A program made the position numbers and the translations under genes. The notes beneath the pieces are model-generated. The model worked only from the letters and a program-made list of their open reading frames with translations, was not told where the DNA came from and did no database searches. Source: an uncultured Eubacteriales bacterium (GTDB lineage: Bacteria; Bacillota; Clostridia; Lachnospirales; Anaerotignaceae). From it: a stretch of 5,525 bases of DNA. Every line of letters begins with the position of its first letter. Position 1 is the first letter of the stretch. Below, piece after piece: positions 1-5,499 of this stretch. The DNA lies in the NCBI GenBank assembly GCA_902406135.1, contig CABPCX010000139.1, positions 1 through 5,525 of the forward strand, given 5' to 3'.

Positions 1-449
1 CCGAAGGCCCCACAGGGCCCACGGGTCCGTCAGGCACGGTGCCTGACGATTCGTTTGCTTCGTTTATCAATACACAGTATCTGCTGACCAGAGGAACCCT
101 CATAGATGTGCTGCCGGGAGTTATCGATACCACGGGAAATATATTCCTTACGGATTCAAAGACCATAACTCTTCAGCCGGGATATTATCTGGTATCCTAT
201 AAGGTATCGGGAGTTTTCAGGGAGCCTAACTATATGCAGGTAACTCCTTCCTATAACGGAACAACTCATCTGGAAACGGGCATATACTTTGCCACCAGTG
301 CGAGCGGGTCAAGTGCCTGCGGTTCGGCGCATTTTATAATTAGAGCGCCTTCACAGACCCAGTTTACCCTGTCCTATTCGGGTTCGGCAAATGCTCTGGA
401 GGGAGAAATAAATATTACGTTTTTAAAACTGAGAAGACCTTTAACGTAA
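1..449 (+). CDS. Collagen-like repeat protein, C-terminal part (5' end outside window)
   Basis: The reading frame is open from the left edge; the first complete codon is at base 3, giving 148 residues to the TAA at 447-449. It begins with Gly-X-Y triplets (GPTGPTGPSG), the signature of bacterial collagen-like proteins. About 135 residues follow, rich in beta-strand-type sequence, with alternating aromatic and hydrophobic stretches such as LQPGYYLVSYKVSG and ending in INITFLKLRRPLT. This layout, a triple-helix stalk followed by a compact beta domain, resembles BclA-like exosporium or surface proteins of Bacillota, whose C-terminal domain is a trimeric C1q/TNF-like jelly roll. I infer a surface-exposed or spore-coat trimeric protein. 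The GTG at 39 could be read as a start but lies inside the collagen-type frame, so it is internal. Signal sequence, stalk length and promoter lie outside the window. The collagen identity is well supported; the jelly-roll assignment is by resemblance. Confidence 0.82.
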   Translation, partial: EGPTGPTGPSGTVPDDSFASFINTQYLLTRGTLIDVLPGVIDTTGNIFLTDSKTITLQPGYYLVSYKVSGVFREPNYMQVTPSYNGTTHLETGIYFATSASGSSACGSAHFIIRAPSQTQFTLSYSGSANALEGEINITFLKLRRPLT

Positions 450-484
450 GCATCTTTTAGAAAGACCAAAAGTTAATAAAAAAT

Positions 485-515
485 AAAACCGTACGGAATC
501 ATTCCGTACGGTTTT
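485..515. terminator. Bidirectional intrinsic terminator between convergent genes
   Basis: Two perfect 15-base arms, 485-499 and 501-515, are separated by one base. The GC core is CCGTACGG. The hairpin is flanked by an A-run on its left and a T-run (512-516) on its right, so on either strand it is followed by U-rich RNA. It lies 35 bases past the collagen-like stop and 7 bases past the stop of the minus-strand regulator, so it should end both transcripts. Confidence 0.9.
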
Positions 516-521
516 TATAAT

Positions 522-764
522 TTATTTAATTTCCTGTTCCAGGTTATCAAACAGTTCGCTGTCAAAAAATTCTCTTATTCCTATATCCAGACCGTCGCAT
601 ATCTTTTTTATGGATACGATGCCGGGATTCTGGCTTTTTTCGTTAAGCATACTGTAGATGGTCGAAGGCGGCATACCGGATATGTTGGCCAGGGTGTTTA
701 TGGCTATGTTTTTTTCACGGCAGAGCTCAAGTATTCTTTTTTCCACGGCTTCTTTTATGTTCAC
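522..764 (-). CDS. XRE-family HTH transcriptional regulator
   Basis: This is a single-domain DNA-binding protein of 80 aa. It has a Cro/C1-type helix-turn-helix: an N-terminal helix (about 4-18), helix 2 near INTLANISG (22-30) and a recognition helix near MPPSTIYSMLN (31-41). The tail NPGIVSIKKICDGLDIGIREFFD is typical of small XRE regulators in Clostridia. I chose the GTG at 764-762 because AGAGGTG lies 8 bases upstream of it (779-773). Starting at TTG 797 or ATG 785 would add an unlike MINTMKRGGHR segment and put this ribosome site inside the gene. No ligand, protease or second domain is visible, so it probably acts as a plain dimeric repressor. It is divergent from the SLOG-like gene and shares with it a control region holding three copies of one 9-base motif, which suggests autorepression and control of that neighbour. 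The target assignment is inference. Confidence 0.88.
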   Translation of the reverse strand: MNIKEAVEKRILELCREKNIAINTLANISGMPPSTIYSMLNEKSQNPGIVSIKKICDGLDIGIREFFDSELFDNLEQEIK

Positions 765-812
765 CCTATGACCACCTCTTTTCATAGTATTAATCAAATG
801 GTATTCAAATTT

Positions 813-841
813 ACGATAAATCGAGAGGGATATATCGTAAA
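813..841 (-). promoter_or_regulatory. Candidate promoter of the HTH regulator gene
   Basis: Read on the minus strand, TTTACG (841-836) is followed after exactly 17 bases by TATCGT (818-813). This would start transcription near 806, about 27 bases before the ribosome binding site. Both hexamers lie within copies of the TATCGTAAA motif, so a protein bound there would block RNA polymerase. The -10 has two mismatches to consensus, so the call is tentative. Confidence 0.42.
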
Positions 842-863
842 AAACATAAATTTGTGTTATAAT
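835..863 (+). promoter_or_regulatory. Extended -10 promoter of the SLOG-like gene
   Basis: A perfect TATAAT at 858-863 is preceded by TG-N (855-857), an extended -10 element that can work without a good -35. The -35 position (835-840, TCGTAA) is weak and coincides with an operator copy. Transcription would begin near 870, inside the third operator, leaving a leader of about 25 bases before the ATG at 895. Confidence 0.7.
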
Positions 864-894
864 TGCGATATATCGTAAATGAGAGGGTGATTAT

Positions 895-1323
895 ATGGTC
901 TGCACTTTTTTTGGACATAGAGATACACCAAGAATTGCTGAACTTATACTAAAAGAAAAAATAATATATTTAATTGAGAATAAAAACGTTGATAAATTTT
1001 ATGTTGGAAATAATGGTAATTTTGATTTTATGGTTAGAAAAACTTTAGAAAGTATTAAACAGAAGTATACACATATAGTATATTTTATTGTTTTAGCATA
1101 TATGCCTGGAAAGACAATAACATTTGACTATTCAAATACTATTTATCCCGATGGACTTGAATGTGTTCATCGTAAGTATGCCATATATAAACGGAATTTA
1201 TGGATGATATCTAAAGCAGATTATGTAATAGGTTATGTTAACAAAAATATAGGTGGAGCAGCAAAATTTATGGATATAGCAAAAAGAAAGAAAAAGAATG
1301 TGATAAATATTGCTGATATGTGA
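895..1323 (+). CDS. SLOG-superfamily (YspA/DUF1273-like) Rossmann-fold protein
   Basis: This gene encodes 142 aa, with GAGAGGG (881-887) seven bases before the ATG. Visible marks are FGHRD at 6-10 directly after the first strand, YVGNNGNFD at 36-44 (a glycine-rich loop with an acidic end), a conserved-looking YPDGLE at 84-89, KRNLWMISKADYVIGYV at 99-115 and a glycine-rich IGGAA at 119-123 followed by a basic helix and NVINI. This pattern (GHR near the N-terminus, GxxGxFD, RNxWM...D.VIGYV, GGA) matches the SLOG clan of Rossmannoid proteins, the YspA/DUF1273 type often found as lone hypothetical proteins in Clostridia. SLOG members are thought to bind nucleotide-derived ligands, and some belong to phage-defence systems. 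No catalytic role can be assigned here. The gene is markedly AT-rich (about 30% GC by eye) relative to ileS and the HTH gene, which hints at horizontal acquisition. It appears monocistronic and is controlled by the divergent operator region. Confidence 0.75.
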   Translation: MVCTFFGHRDTPRIAELILKEKIIYLIENKNVDKFYVGNNGNFDFMVRKTLESIKQKYTHIVYFIVLAYMPGKTITFDYSNTIYPDGLECVHRKYAIYKRNLWMISKADYVIGYVNKNIGGAAKFMDIAKRKKKNVINIADM

Positions 1324-1376
1324 AAAAATGCTTGGTTAAAATAAAAATAAATATGCCGTAAAGGCCACATTCCCCC

Positions 1377-1405
1377 TTTACAAAAAATAAACGTTAATGT
1401 ATAAT
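1377..1405 (+). promoter_or_regulatory. Sigma-A-type promoter of the ileS T-box leader
   Basis: TTTACA (1377-1382) and TATAAT (1400-1405) are separated by 17 bases, giving a start near 1412. It lies about 50 bases before the base of T-box Stem I and is the best promoter seen between the SLOG-like gene and ileS. The stretch 1324-1376 is AT-rich, with no clear terminator for the upstream gene. A 7-bp inverted repeat GTAAAGG (1358-1364) / CCTTTAC (1375-1381) overlaps the -35. Confidence 0.75.
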
Positions 1406-1455
1406 ACCTAATTGTCGGAATAATAATATTCCTAATTTAACAGATAAACGCTTAG

Positions 1456-1707
1456 ATGCGGACAGTAGATATGTTTTTCGGGTTCAGCGAGAACGGGTTG
1501 ATGGGAGCCGTTTGCCGGATATATATTGAACATCACCGCGGAGCGGTCCGGCGAAAAGAAATGAGTAACCCGGAACGTTTCCCTACGTTATAGGGGCATG
1601 TATAATTATTGTTATACGGTTCGAGGTGGACGTCTTAAAGGCGTCAAGTCAGGTGGTACCGCGGAGAGTAAGGCTCATTCGTCCTGTAAGGGATGTGAGC
1701 CTTTTTT
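1456..1707 (+). promoter_or_regulatory. T-box riboswitch (isoleucine) controlling ileS
   Basis: This leader senses the ratio of charged to uncharged tRNA-Ile and controls transcription read-through. Stem I is closed by CGGAC (1459-1463) pairing with GTCCG (1546-1550). Its distal part carries AGCGAG (1486-1491) and the GGGTTGATGGGAGCC pattern (from 1495) expected of the loop that docks on the tRNA elbow. The specifier is read as ATC at 1532-1534 within GAAC-ATC-ACC, followed by the usual GCGGAGCGG, which means isoleucine and agrees with the gene downstream. A Stem II S-turn-like ATGAGTAA lies at 1561-1568, and a Stem III-like hairpin GACG...CGTC lies near 1629-1645. The conserved T-box AGGTGGTACCGCGG is at 1651-1664. 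Its TGGT would pair with the ACCA end of tRNA-Ile, which has discriminator A. Exact pairing in the lower part of Stem I was not resolved by hand. Confidence 0.93.
1670..1707 (+). terminator. T-box regulated intrinsic terminator
   Basis: AAGGCTCA (1670-1677) pairs with TGAGCCTT (1696-1703), and the T-run is 1702-1707. It starts six bases after the T-box sequence, so formation of the antiterminator by uncharged tRNA binding would compete with this hairpin, as in known T-boxes. Confidence 0.9.
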
Positions 1708-1736
1708 GTTTACCCTGAAAGCCGTGCGCATAAAGA

Positions 1737-1787
1737 TTTTTTGCGTAATCGCCGTACTGGTACGAAAGATTACGCGGAAAATTTTTT
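1737..1787 (+). terminator. Second terminator-like hairpin downstream of the T-box
   Basis: A long hairpin has outer arms at 1737-1750 (TTTTTTGCGTAATC) and 1768-1781 (GATTACGCGGAAAA) that pair over 14 positions, two of them U-G. An inner CGTAC (1753-1757) / GTACG (1760-1764) stem adds to it. Six T follow directly at 1782-1787. It has the form of an intrinsic terminator but no obvious alternative antiterminator, so it would cut down ileS read-through unless weak or regulated. The structure is clear; the function is uncertain. Confidence 0.5.
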
Positions 1788-1800
1788 GTATAGGGCGTCA

Positions 1801-2206
1801 GCCCACACCGACACGCAGTGAAACGGAGTGGAGGTGCGCAGGGCGTAAGAAAGCCAGCAGATGGGGGAAGTCCGATAGGGACAGCCCACAGATAGGAGCA
1901 GGCGTCAGCCATACCGACACGCAGTGTTAGCGGAGTGGAGGTACGCAGGGCGGAACTGATGAGTGCTAAATCAGCACACTAGCCCACACCGACACGCAGT
2001 GAAACGGAGTGGAGGTGCGCAGGGCGTAAGAAAGCCAGCAGATGGGGGAAGTCCGATAGGGACAGCCCACAGATAGGAGCAGGCGTCAGCCATACCGACA
2101 CGCAGTGTTAGCGGAGTGGAGGTACGCAGGGCGGAACTGATGAGTGCTAAATCAGCACACTAGCCCACACCGACACGCAGTGAAACGGAGTGGAGGTGCG
2201 CAGGGC
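1801..2206 (+). other. Five recurring hairpin half-units within the repeat array
   Basis: Half-unit A1 folds by hand as GCCC (1801-1804) with GGGC (1841-1844), CACC (1806-1809) with GGTG (1833-1836), facing GA steps (1810-1811 and 1831-1832), and CAC (1812-1814) with GTG (1828-1830). Half-unit B1 folds alike: GCC (1908-1910) with GGC (1949-1951), TACC (1912-1915) with GGTA (1940-1943), GA facing GA, and CAC (1918-1920) with GTG (1935-1937). A and B differ at one paired position by a compensatory change, C-G in A and T-A in B, which argues that pairing matters. A2, B2 and A3 repeat these at 1982-2025, 2089-2132 and 2163-2206. The facing GA steps could form tandem sheared G-A pairs in RNA. Whether it works as RNA or DNA is unknown. 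Confidence 0.6.
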
Positions 2207-2250
2207 GTAAGAAAGCCAGCAGATGGGGGAAGTCCGATAGGGACAGCCCA
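1801..2250 (+). repeat. 181-bp tandem repeat array (about 2.5 copies) in the ileS leader
   Basis: Copy 1 (1801-1981) and copy 2 (1982-2162) look identical by eye over all 181 bases. Copy 3 is identical for 88 bases (2163-2250) and then diverges. The period is not a multiple of three and the reading frames are broken, so the array is noncoding. Each period contains two related half-units, A (starting GCCCACACCGACACGCAGTG) and B (GCCATACCGACACGCAGTG), giving five half-units at 1801, 1908, 1982, 2089 and 2163. Base composition is much richer in GC than the T-box region. The leader together with the downstream spacer 1708-2343 contains no gene. The array could be a REP/BIME-like palindromic element or a recently duplicated structured leader RNA. 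Confidence 0.93.
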
Positions 2251-2271
2251 TAGACATCAGCAGGCAAAAGG

Positions 2272-2300
2272 CCATACAGGCTGTGGCAGGCCTGGTATGG
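2272..2300 (+). other. Diverged hairpin between the repeat array and the ileS ribosome site
   Basis: CCATACAGGC (2272-2281) pairs with GCCTGGTATGG (2290-2300) with one bulged base and an 8-base loop. It sits where a third B half-unit would be expected and shares GCCATAC and the preceding GCAGGC with B, but the rest differs. There is no T-run, so it is not a terminator. It ends 31 bases before the Shine-Dalgarno sequence. Confidence 0.55.
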
Positions 2301-2331
2301 AGCGGTATTATGTGAGAGAAAAAATTTGAAC

Positions 2332-2343
2332 GGAGGAATTAAG
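2332..2343 (+). promoter_or_regulatory. Ribosome binding site that fixes the ileS start
   Basis: GGAGG at 2332-2336, followed by seven bases and ATG at 2344, is an ideal Shine-Dalgarno arrangement. It rules out the in-frame TTG at 2326, which would place this site inside the coding region. Confidence 0.9.
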
Positions 2344-5300
2344 ATGTTATACGAAAAAGTGTCCACAGACCTTAATTTCGTGGACAGAGAACAGAAAGTT
2401 CTTGATTTTTGGAAACAGAACGATATTTTCAGAAAAAGCATCAAATTAAGAGAGGGACATCCCAGATTCACATGGATTGAGGGACCCCCTACAGCCAACG
2501 GAAAACCCCATATCGGACACGTTGAGACAAGATCAATAAAGGACCTTATTCTCCGCTACCGTGTAATGAAGGGCTATGATGTTCTTCGTAAGGGCGGCTG
2601 GGATACACACGGCCTTCCCGTTGAGCTTGAAGTAGAGAAACAGCTTGGCATCAGCGGCAAGCCTCAGATTGAGGAATACGGCGTTGAGCCTTTCATCAAG
2701 AAATGTAAGGAAAGCGTATGGAAATACAGTACAGAGTGGGAACAGATGAGTGACCGAGTAGCATTCTGGGCTGATATGGACGATCCTTATGTAACATATC
2801 ATGACACATATATTGAATCAGAGTGGTGGGCGCTCAAGAAGATTTGGGAAAAGGGACTTCTTTACAAAGGACATAAGGTAGTACCCTACTGCCCCAGATG
2901 TGGTACAGCCCTTTCAAGCCACGAAGTAGCACAGGGATACAAGGATGTTAAGGAACTTTCAGTATATGCTAAGTTCCCCGTAGTAGGAAAAGAAAAGGAA
3001 TATATCCTTGCATGGACAACAACACCCTGGACACTTCCTTCAAACGTTGCGCTCGTTGTAAACGCCAATGAAGACTACTGCAGAGTAAGCTATAAAGGCG
3101 ATGTGCTTATTATGGCAAACGCTCTTGTTGAGACAGTTCTCAAAGAGGACTATGAGATAATCGAAACATTCAAGGGTGCTGACCTTCAGGGAACAAGATA
3201 TAAATGTCTCTTTGACTTCCTTGAGGATGACCCCACAGGATTCTATGTAGTTACAGATGACTATGTAACACTTACAGACGGTACCGGAGTTGTTCATACA
3301 GCACCTGCATTTGGTGAAGACGACTACAGAGTAGGAAGAGTTTACGGACTTCCTTTCCGTCAGTATGTTGATACACAGGGTAACTTTACTGCAGAGGTTA
3401 AGCCTTGGGCAGGAAGATTCGTAAAAGACTGTGATAAAGACGTTATCGAATATCTTAAGGAAAACGGCCTTCTTTTTGCGGCAGTTCCCTTTGAGCACAG
3501 CTATCCTTTCTGCTGGAGATGTGACACACCGCTTCTTTACTATGCTAGAAGCACATGGTTCATCGAAATGACAAAGGTTAGAGATAAACTTGTTGCAAAC
3601 AACGATACTATCGTATGGTATCCTGACAATATCAAACACGGACGTTTCGGAAAATTCATCGAAAACGTAATCGACTGGGGCTTAAGCCGTGAGCGTTACT
3701 GGGGAACACCCCTTCCCGTATGGGAATGTGAATGCGGATACTTCCACACAATCGGAAGCGTAGAGGAACTCAGAAGTATGTCAGATGACTGCCCTGAAGA
3801 ACTTGAGCTTCATAAGCCTTATATCGATGCGGTTCACATCAAATGTCCTAAATGCGGAAAGCAGATGACAAGGGTTCCCGAAGTTATCGACTGCTGGTTC
3901 GACTCAGGTTCAGCACCTTTCGCACAGTGGCATTATCCGTTTGAGAACAAAGACATCTTTGAAAAACGTTTCCCTGCTGACTTCATCACAGAGGCTGTAG
4001 ACCAGACAAGAGGATGGTTCTACTCAATGCTTGCCGTATCAACACTTGTATTTGATACAACATCATATACACACTGTATGTCAATGGGACACGTTCTTGA
4101 TAAATACGGTATCAAGATGAGTAAGCATAAAGGAAATGTAGTTGACCCTTGGGATGTAATGAACAAACAGGGCGCAGACGCTATCCGCTGGTATTTCTAT
4201 GTAAATTCAGCACCTTGGCTTCCCTGCCGTTTCGATGACGAGGCCGTTGACGAGTCACAGAGAAAGTTCATGGGAACATTCTGGAACACATACGCATTCT
4301 ATGTGCTTTACGCTAATATAGATAACTTCAATCCTATGGATTATAAGCTTGAGTATGATAAGCTTCCTCCTATGGATAAATGGATTCTTTCAAAACTTCA
4401 GACACTTGTTAAGTATGTTGACGAATGTCTCTTCACATATAAGATTACAGAGCCCGCAAGAGCACTTCAGAGCTTTGTTGACGATATGAGCAACTGGTAT
4501 GTAAGAAGAAGCCGTGAGCGTTTCTGGGCAAGCGGAATGCCTCAGGATAAGATTAACGCTTATATGACTCTTTATACAGTTCTTTCAACACTTTCAAAGG
4601 TAGCTGCTCCTTTCACACCTTATATTGCTGAGGAAATCTACAGAAACATCGTAGTAAAGGTTGACCCTTCAGTTCCTGAAAGCGTACACCTTTGCGACTT
4701 CCCTGAAGCTAAGGAAGAATGGATCGACAAAGACCTTGAAAAGAACATGGACCTTGTCCTTGACATAGTTGTTCTTGGCCGTGCCGCAAGAAACGAAGCA
4801 AACATCAAGAACAGACAGCCCATCGGCCAGATGTTCGTAAAGGCTGAAAGTACACTTCCTGAGATGTATGCAGAAATCGTTCTTGACGAGCTTAACGTAA
4901 AGAAGATCGAGTTTACAGATGATGTTGAAGGCTTTGTAACATATAAGTTCAAACCTCAGCTTCGTACTCTCGGACCTAAATACGGAAAACTTGTACCTAA
5001 AATCGGTGCAGCCCTTGCTGAGGTAGACGGTACAGCATTTATGAATGACCTTAAGGCTAACGGCAAGGTAACTCTTGTTATCGACGGAACAGAAGTAGTT
5101 CTTGAAGAAAGCGACCTCCTTGTTGAGACAGCTCAGAAAGAGGGCCATGTATCAGTTGAAGATAACGGCGTAACAGTTGTTATGGATACAAACCTTACAC
5201 CTGAACTTATCGAAGAAGGTTTCGTAAGAGAAATCGTAAGCAAGGTTCAGACAATGCGTAAGGAAGCAGGATTTGAAGTCCTTGACAGAATCACTGTATA

Positions 5301-5463
5301 TCATAAGGACAGCGAAAAGGTTGCAGGCGTTATCGAACGTAATAAGGACAGCATCATGAGCGACGTACTTGCTGTTGAAATGACAGAAGGCGAAGGCGAA
5401 GGATATACAAAAGAATGGAACATCAACGGTGAGAAAGTAACTCTTACAGTTAAGAAGATGTGA
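2344..5463 (+). CDS. ileS: Isoleucyl-tRNA synthetase, type 2 (IleRS2)
   Basis: This cytoplasmic class Ia enzyme joins isoleucine to tRNA-Ile using ATP and edits misactivated valine. The protein is 1039 aa, the usual type 2 length. Landmarks in order: WIEGPPTANGKPHIGH with HIGH at 56-59; GWDTHGLPVE (85-94); a Cys pair CPRC (183-186); the CP1 editing domain with its threonine-rich WTTTPWTLPSN (224-234) and GTGVVHTAPAFGEDD (313-327); further Cys pairs at 390/393, 462/464 and 501/504 that may bind zinc; DQTRGWF (553-559); the ATP loop KMSKH (591-595); the anticodon-binding region after FWNTYAF (646-652); and a long C-terminal extension. The C-terminal zinc finger of type 1 enzymes is absent. I chose ATG 2344 because GGAGG (2332-2336) lies seven bases before it; the TTG at 2326 lies upstream of that site. 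Family members of this type are intrinsically less sensitive to mupirocin. The HIGH motif is canonical, not the altered form of hyper-resistant variants. Expression should depend on the upstream Ile T-box. Confidence 0.97.
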   Translation: MLYEKVSTDLNFVDREQKVLDFWKQNDIFRKSIKLREGHPRFTWIEGPPTANGKPHIGHVETRSIKDLILRYRVMKGYDVLRKGGWDTHGLPVELEVEKQLGISGKPQIEEYGVEPFIKKCKESVWKYSTEWEQMSDRVAFWADMDDPYVTYHDTYIESEWWALKKIWEKGLLYKGHKVVPYCPRCGTALSSHEVAQGYKDVKELSVYAKFPVVGKEKEYILAWTTTPWTLPSNVALVVNANEDYCRVSYKGDVLIMANALVETVLKEDYEIIETFKGADLQGTRYKCLFDFLEDDPTGFYVVTDDYVTLTDGTGVVHTAPAFGEDDYRVGRVYGLPFRQYVDTQGNFTAEVKPWAGRFVKDCDKDVIEYLKENGLLFAAVPFEHSYPFCWRCDTPLLYYARSTWFIEMTKVRDKLVANNDTIVWYPDNIKHGRFGKFIENVIDWGLSRERYWGTPLPVWECECGYFHTIGSVEELRSMSDDCPEELELHKPYIDAVHIKCPKCGKQMTRVPEVIDCWFDSGSAPFAQWHYPFENKDIFEKRFPADFITEAVDQTRGWFYSMLAVSTLVFDTTSYTHCMSMGHVLDKYGIKMSKHKGNVVDPWDVMNKQGADAIRWYFYVNSAPWLPCRFDDEAVDESQRKFMGTFWNTYAFYVLYANIDNFNPMDYKLEYDKLPPMDKWILSKLQTLVKYVDECLFTYKITEPARALQSFVDDMSNWYVRRSRERFWASGMPQDKINAYMTLYTVLSTLSKVAAPFTPYIAEEIYRNIVVKVDPSVPESVHLCDFPEAKEEWIDKDLEKNMDLVLDIVVLGRAARNEANIKNRQPIGQMFVKAESTLPEMYAEIVLDELNVKKIEFTDDVEGFVTYKFKPQLRTLGPKYGKLVPKIGAALAEVDGTAFMNDLKANGKVTLVIDGTEVVLEESDLLVETAQKEGHVSVEDNGVTVVMDTNLTPELIEEGFVREIVSKVQTMRKEAGFEVLDRITVYHKDSEKVAGVIERNKDSIMSDVLAVEMTEGEGEGYTKEWNINGEKVTLTVKKM

Positions 5464-5499
5464 TAAACGCAAAATGTGAATATAAATTAAGGATATAGC

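Larger units (their letters stand above)
810..879. promoter_or_regulatory. Operator cluster: three TATCGTAAA sites in the divergent intergenic region
   Basis: The 9-mer TATCGTAAA occurs at 833-841 and 871-879 on the plus strand and as its reverse complement at 810-818. The first two sites to occur, 810-818 and 833-841, form an inverted pair spaced by 14 bases. The third lies within a 10-base palindrome CGATATATCG (866-875). The sites overlap the proposed -35 elements of both divergent promoters and the start region of the plus-strand transcript. That layout suits autoregulatory repression by the adjacent XRE protein. The repeats are seen directly; binding by that protein is inferred. Confidence 0.65.

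Noticed and set aside
522..797. Longer HTH protein starting at TTG 797 or ATG 785
   Set aside because: The AGAGGTG ribosome site lies inside that extension and is well spaced for the GTG at 764. The extra residues do not look like part of the HTH domain.
522..1323. Toxin-antitoxin pair
   Set aside because: The two genes are divergent rather than in one operon, and the SLOG-like protein shows no known toxin motif.
1417..1432. A second promoter formed by TTGTCG at 1412-1417 and an AT-rich -10 near 1427
   Set aside because: Spacing between the hexamers is too short, and the TTTACA/TATAAT pair just upstream is much better.
1598..1930. Open frame of 110 codons across the T-box and the first repeat, and an opposing 87-codon frame at 1649-1912
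   Set aside because: They lie over the T-box, the terminator and noncoding repeats, have no convincing ribosome site, and have low-complexity, protein-unlike sequence.
1956..1980. Hammerhead-ribozyme-like core: CTGATGAG followed by a perfect 5-bp stem GTGCT/AGCAC in the repeat
   Set aside because: After the stem the required GAAA is missing (ACTA is found instead), and no matching third stem with a cleavage triplet is visible nearby, so a catalytic core cannot be built.
1801..2250. CRISPR array
   Set aside because: The repeat period is 181 bp with identical 'spacer' parts and two half-unit types. There are no short repeats with unique spacers and no cas gene.
2144..2498. Short open frames over the last repeat on both strands
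   Set aside because: The repeat period is not a multiple of three, the frames start within repeats, and the minus-strand one runs into ileS antisense. No ribosome sites or family resemblance.
2533..5472. Long minus-strand open frames opposite ileS (for example 3040-3639 and 4669-5148)
   Set aside because: ileS is a full, motif-complete gene with strong codon bias. The antisense frames are by-products of that bias, rich in Cys, Phe and Ser, and overlap one another.
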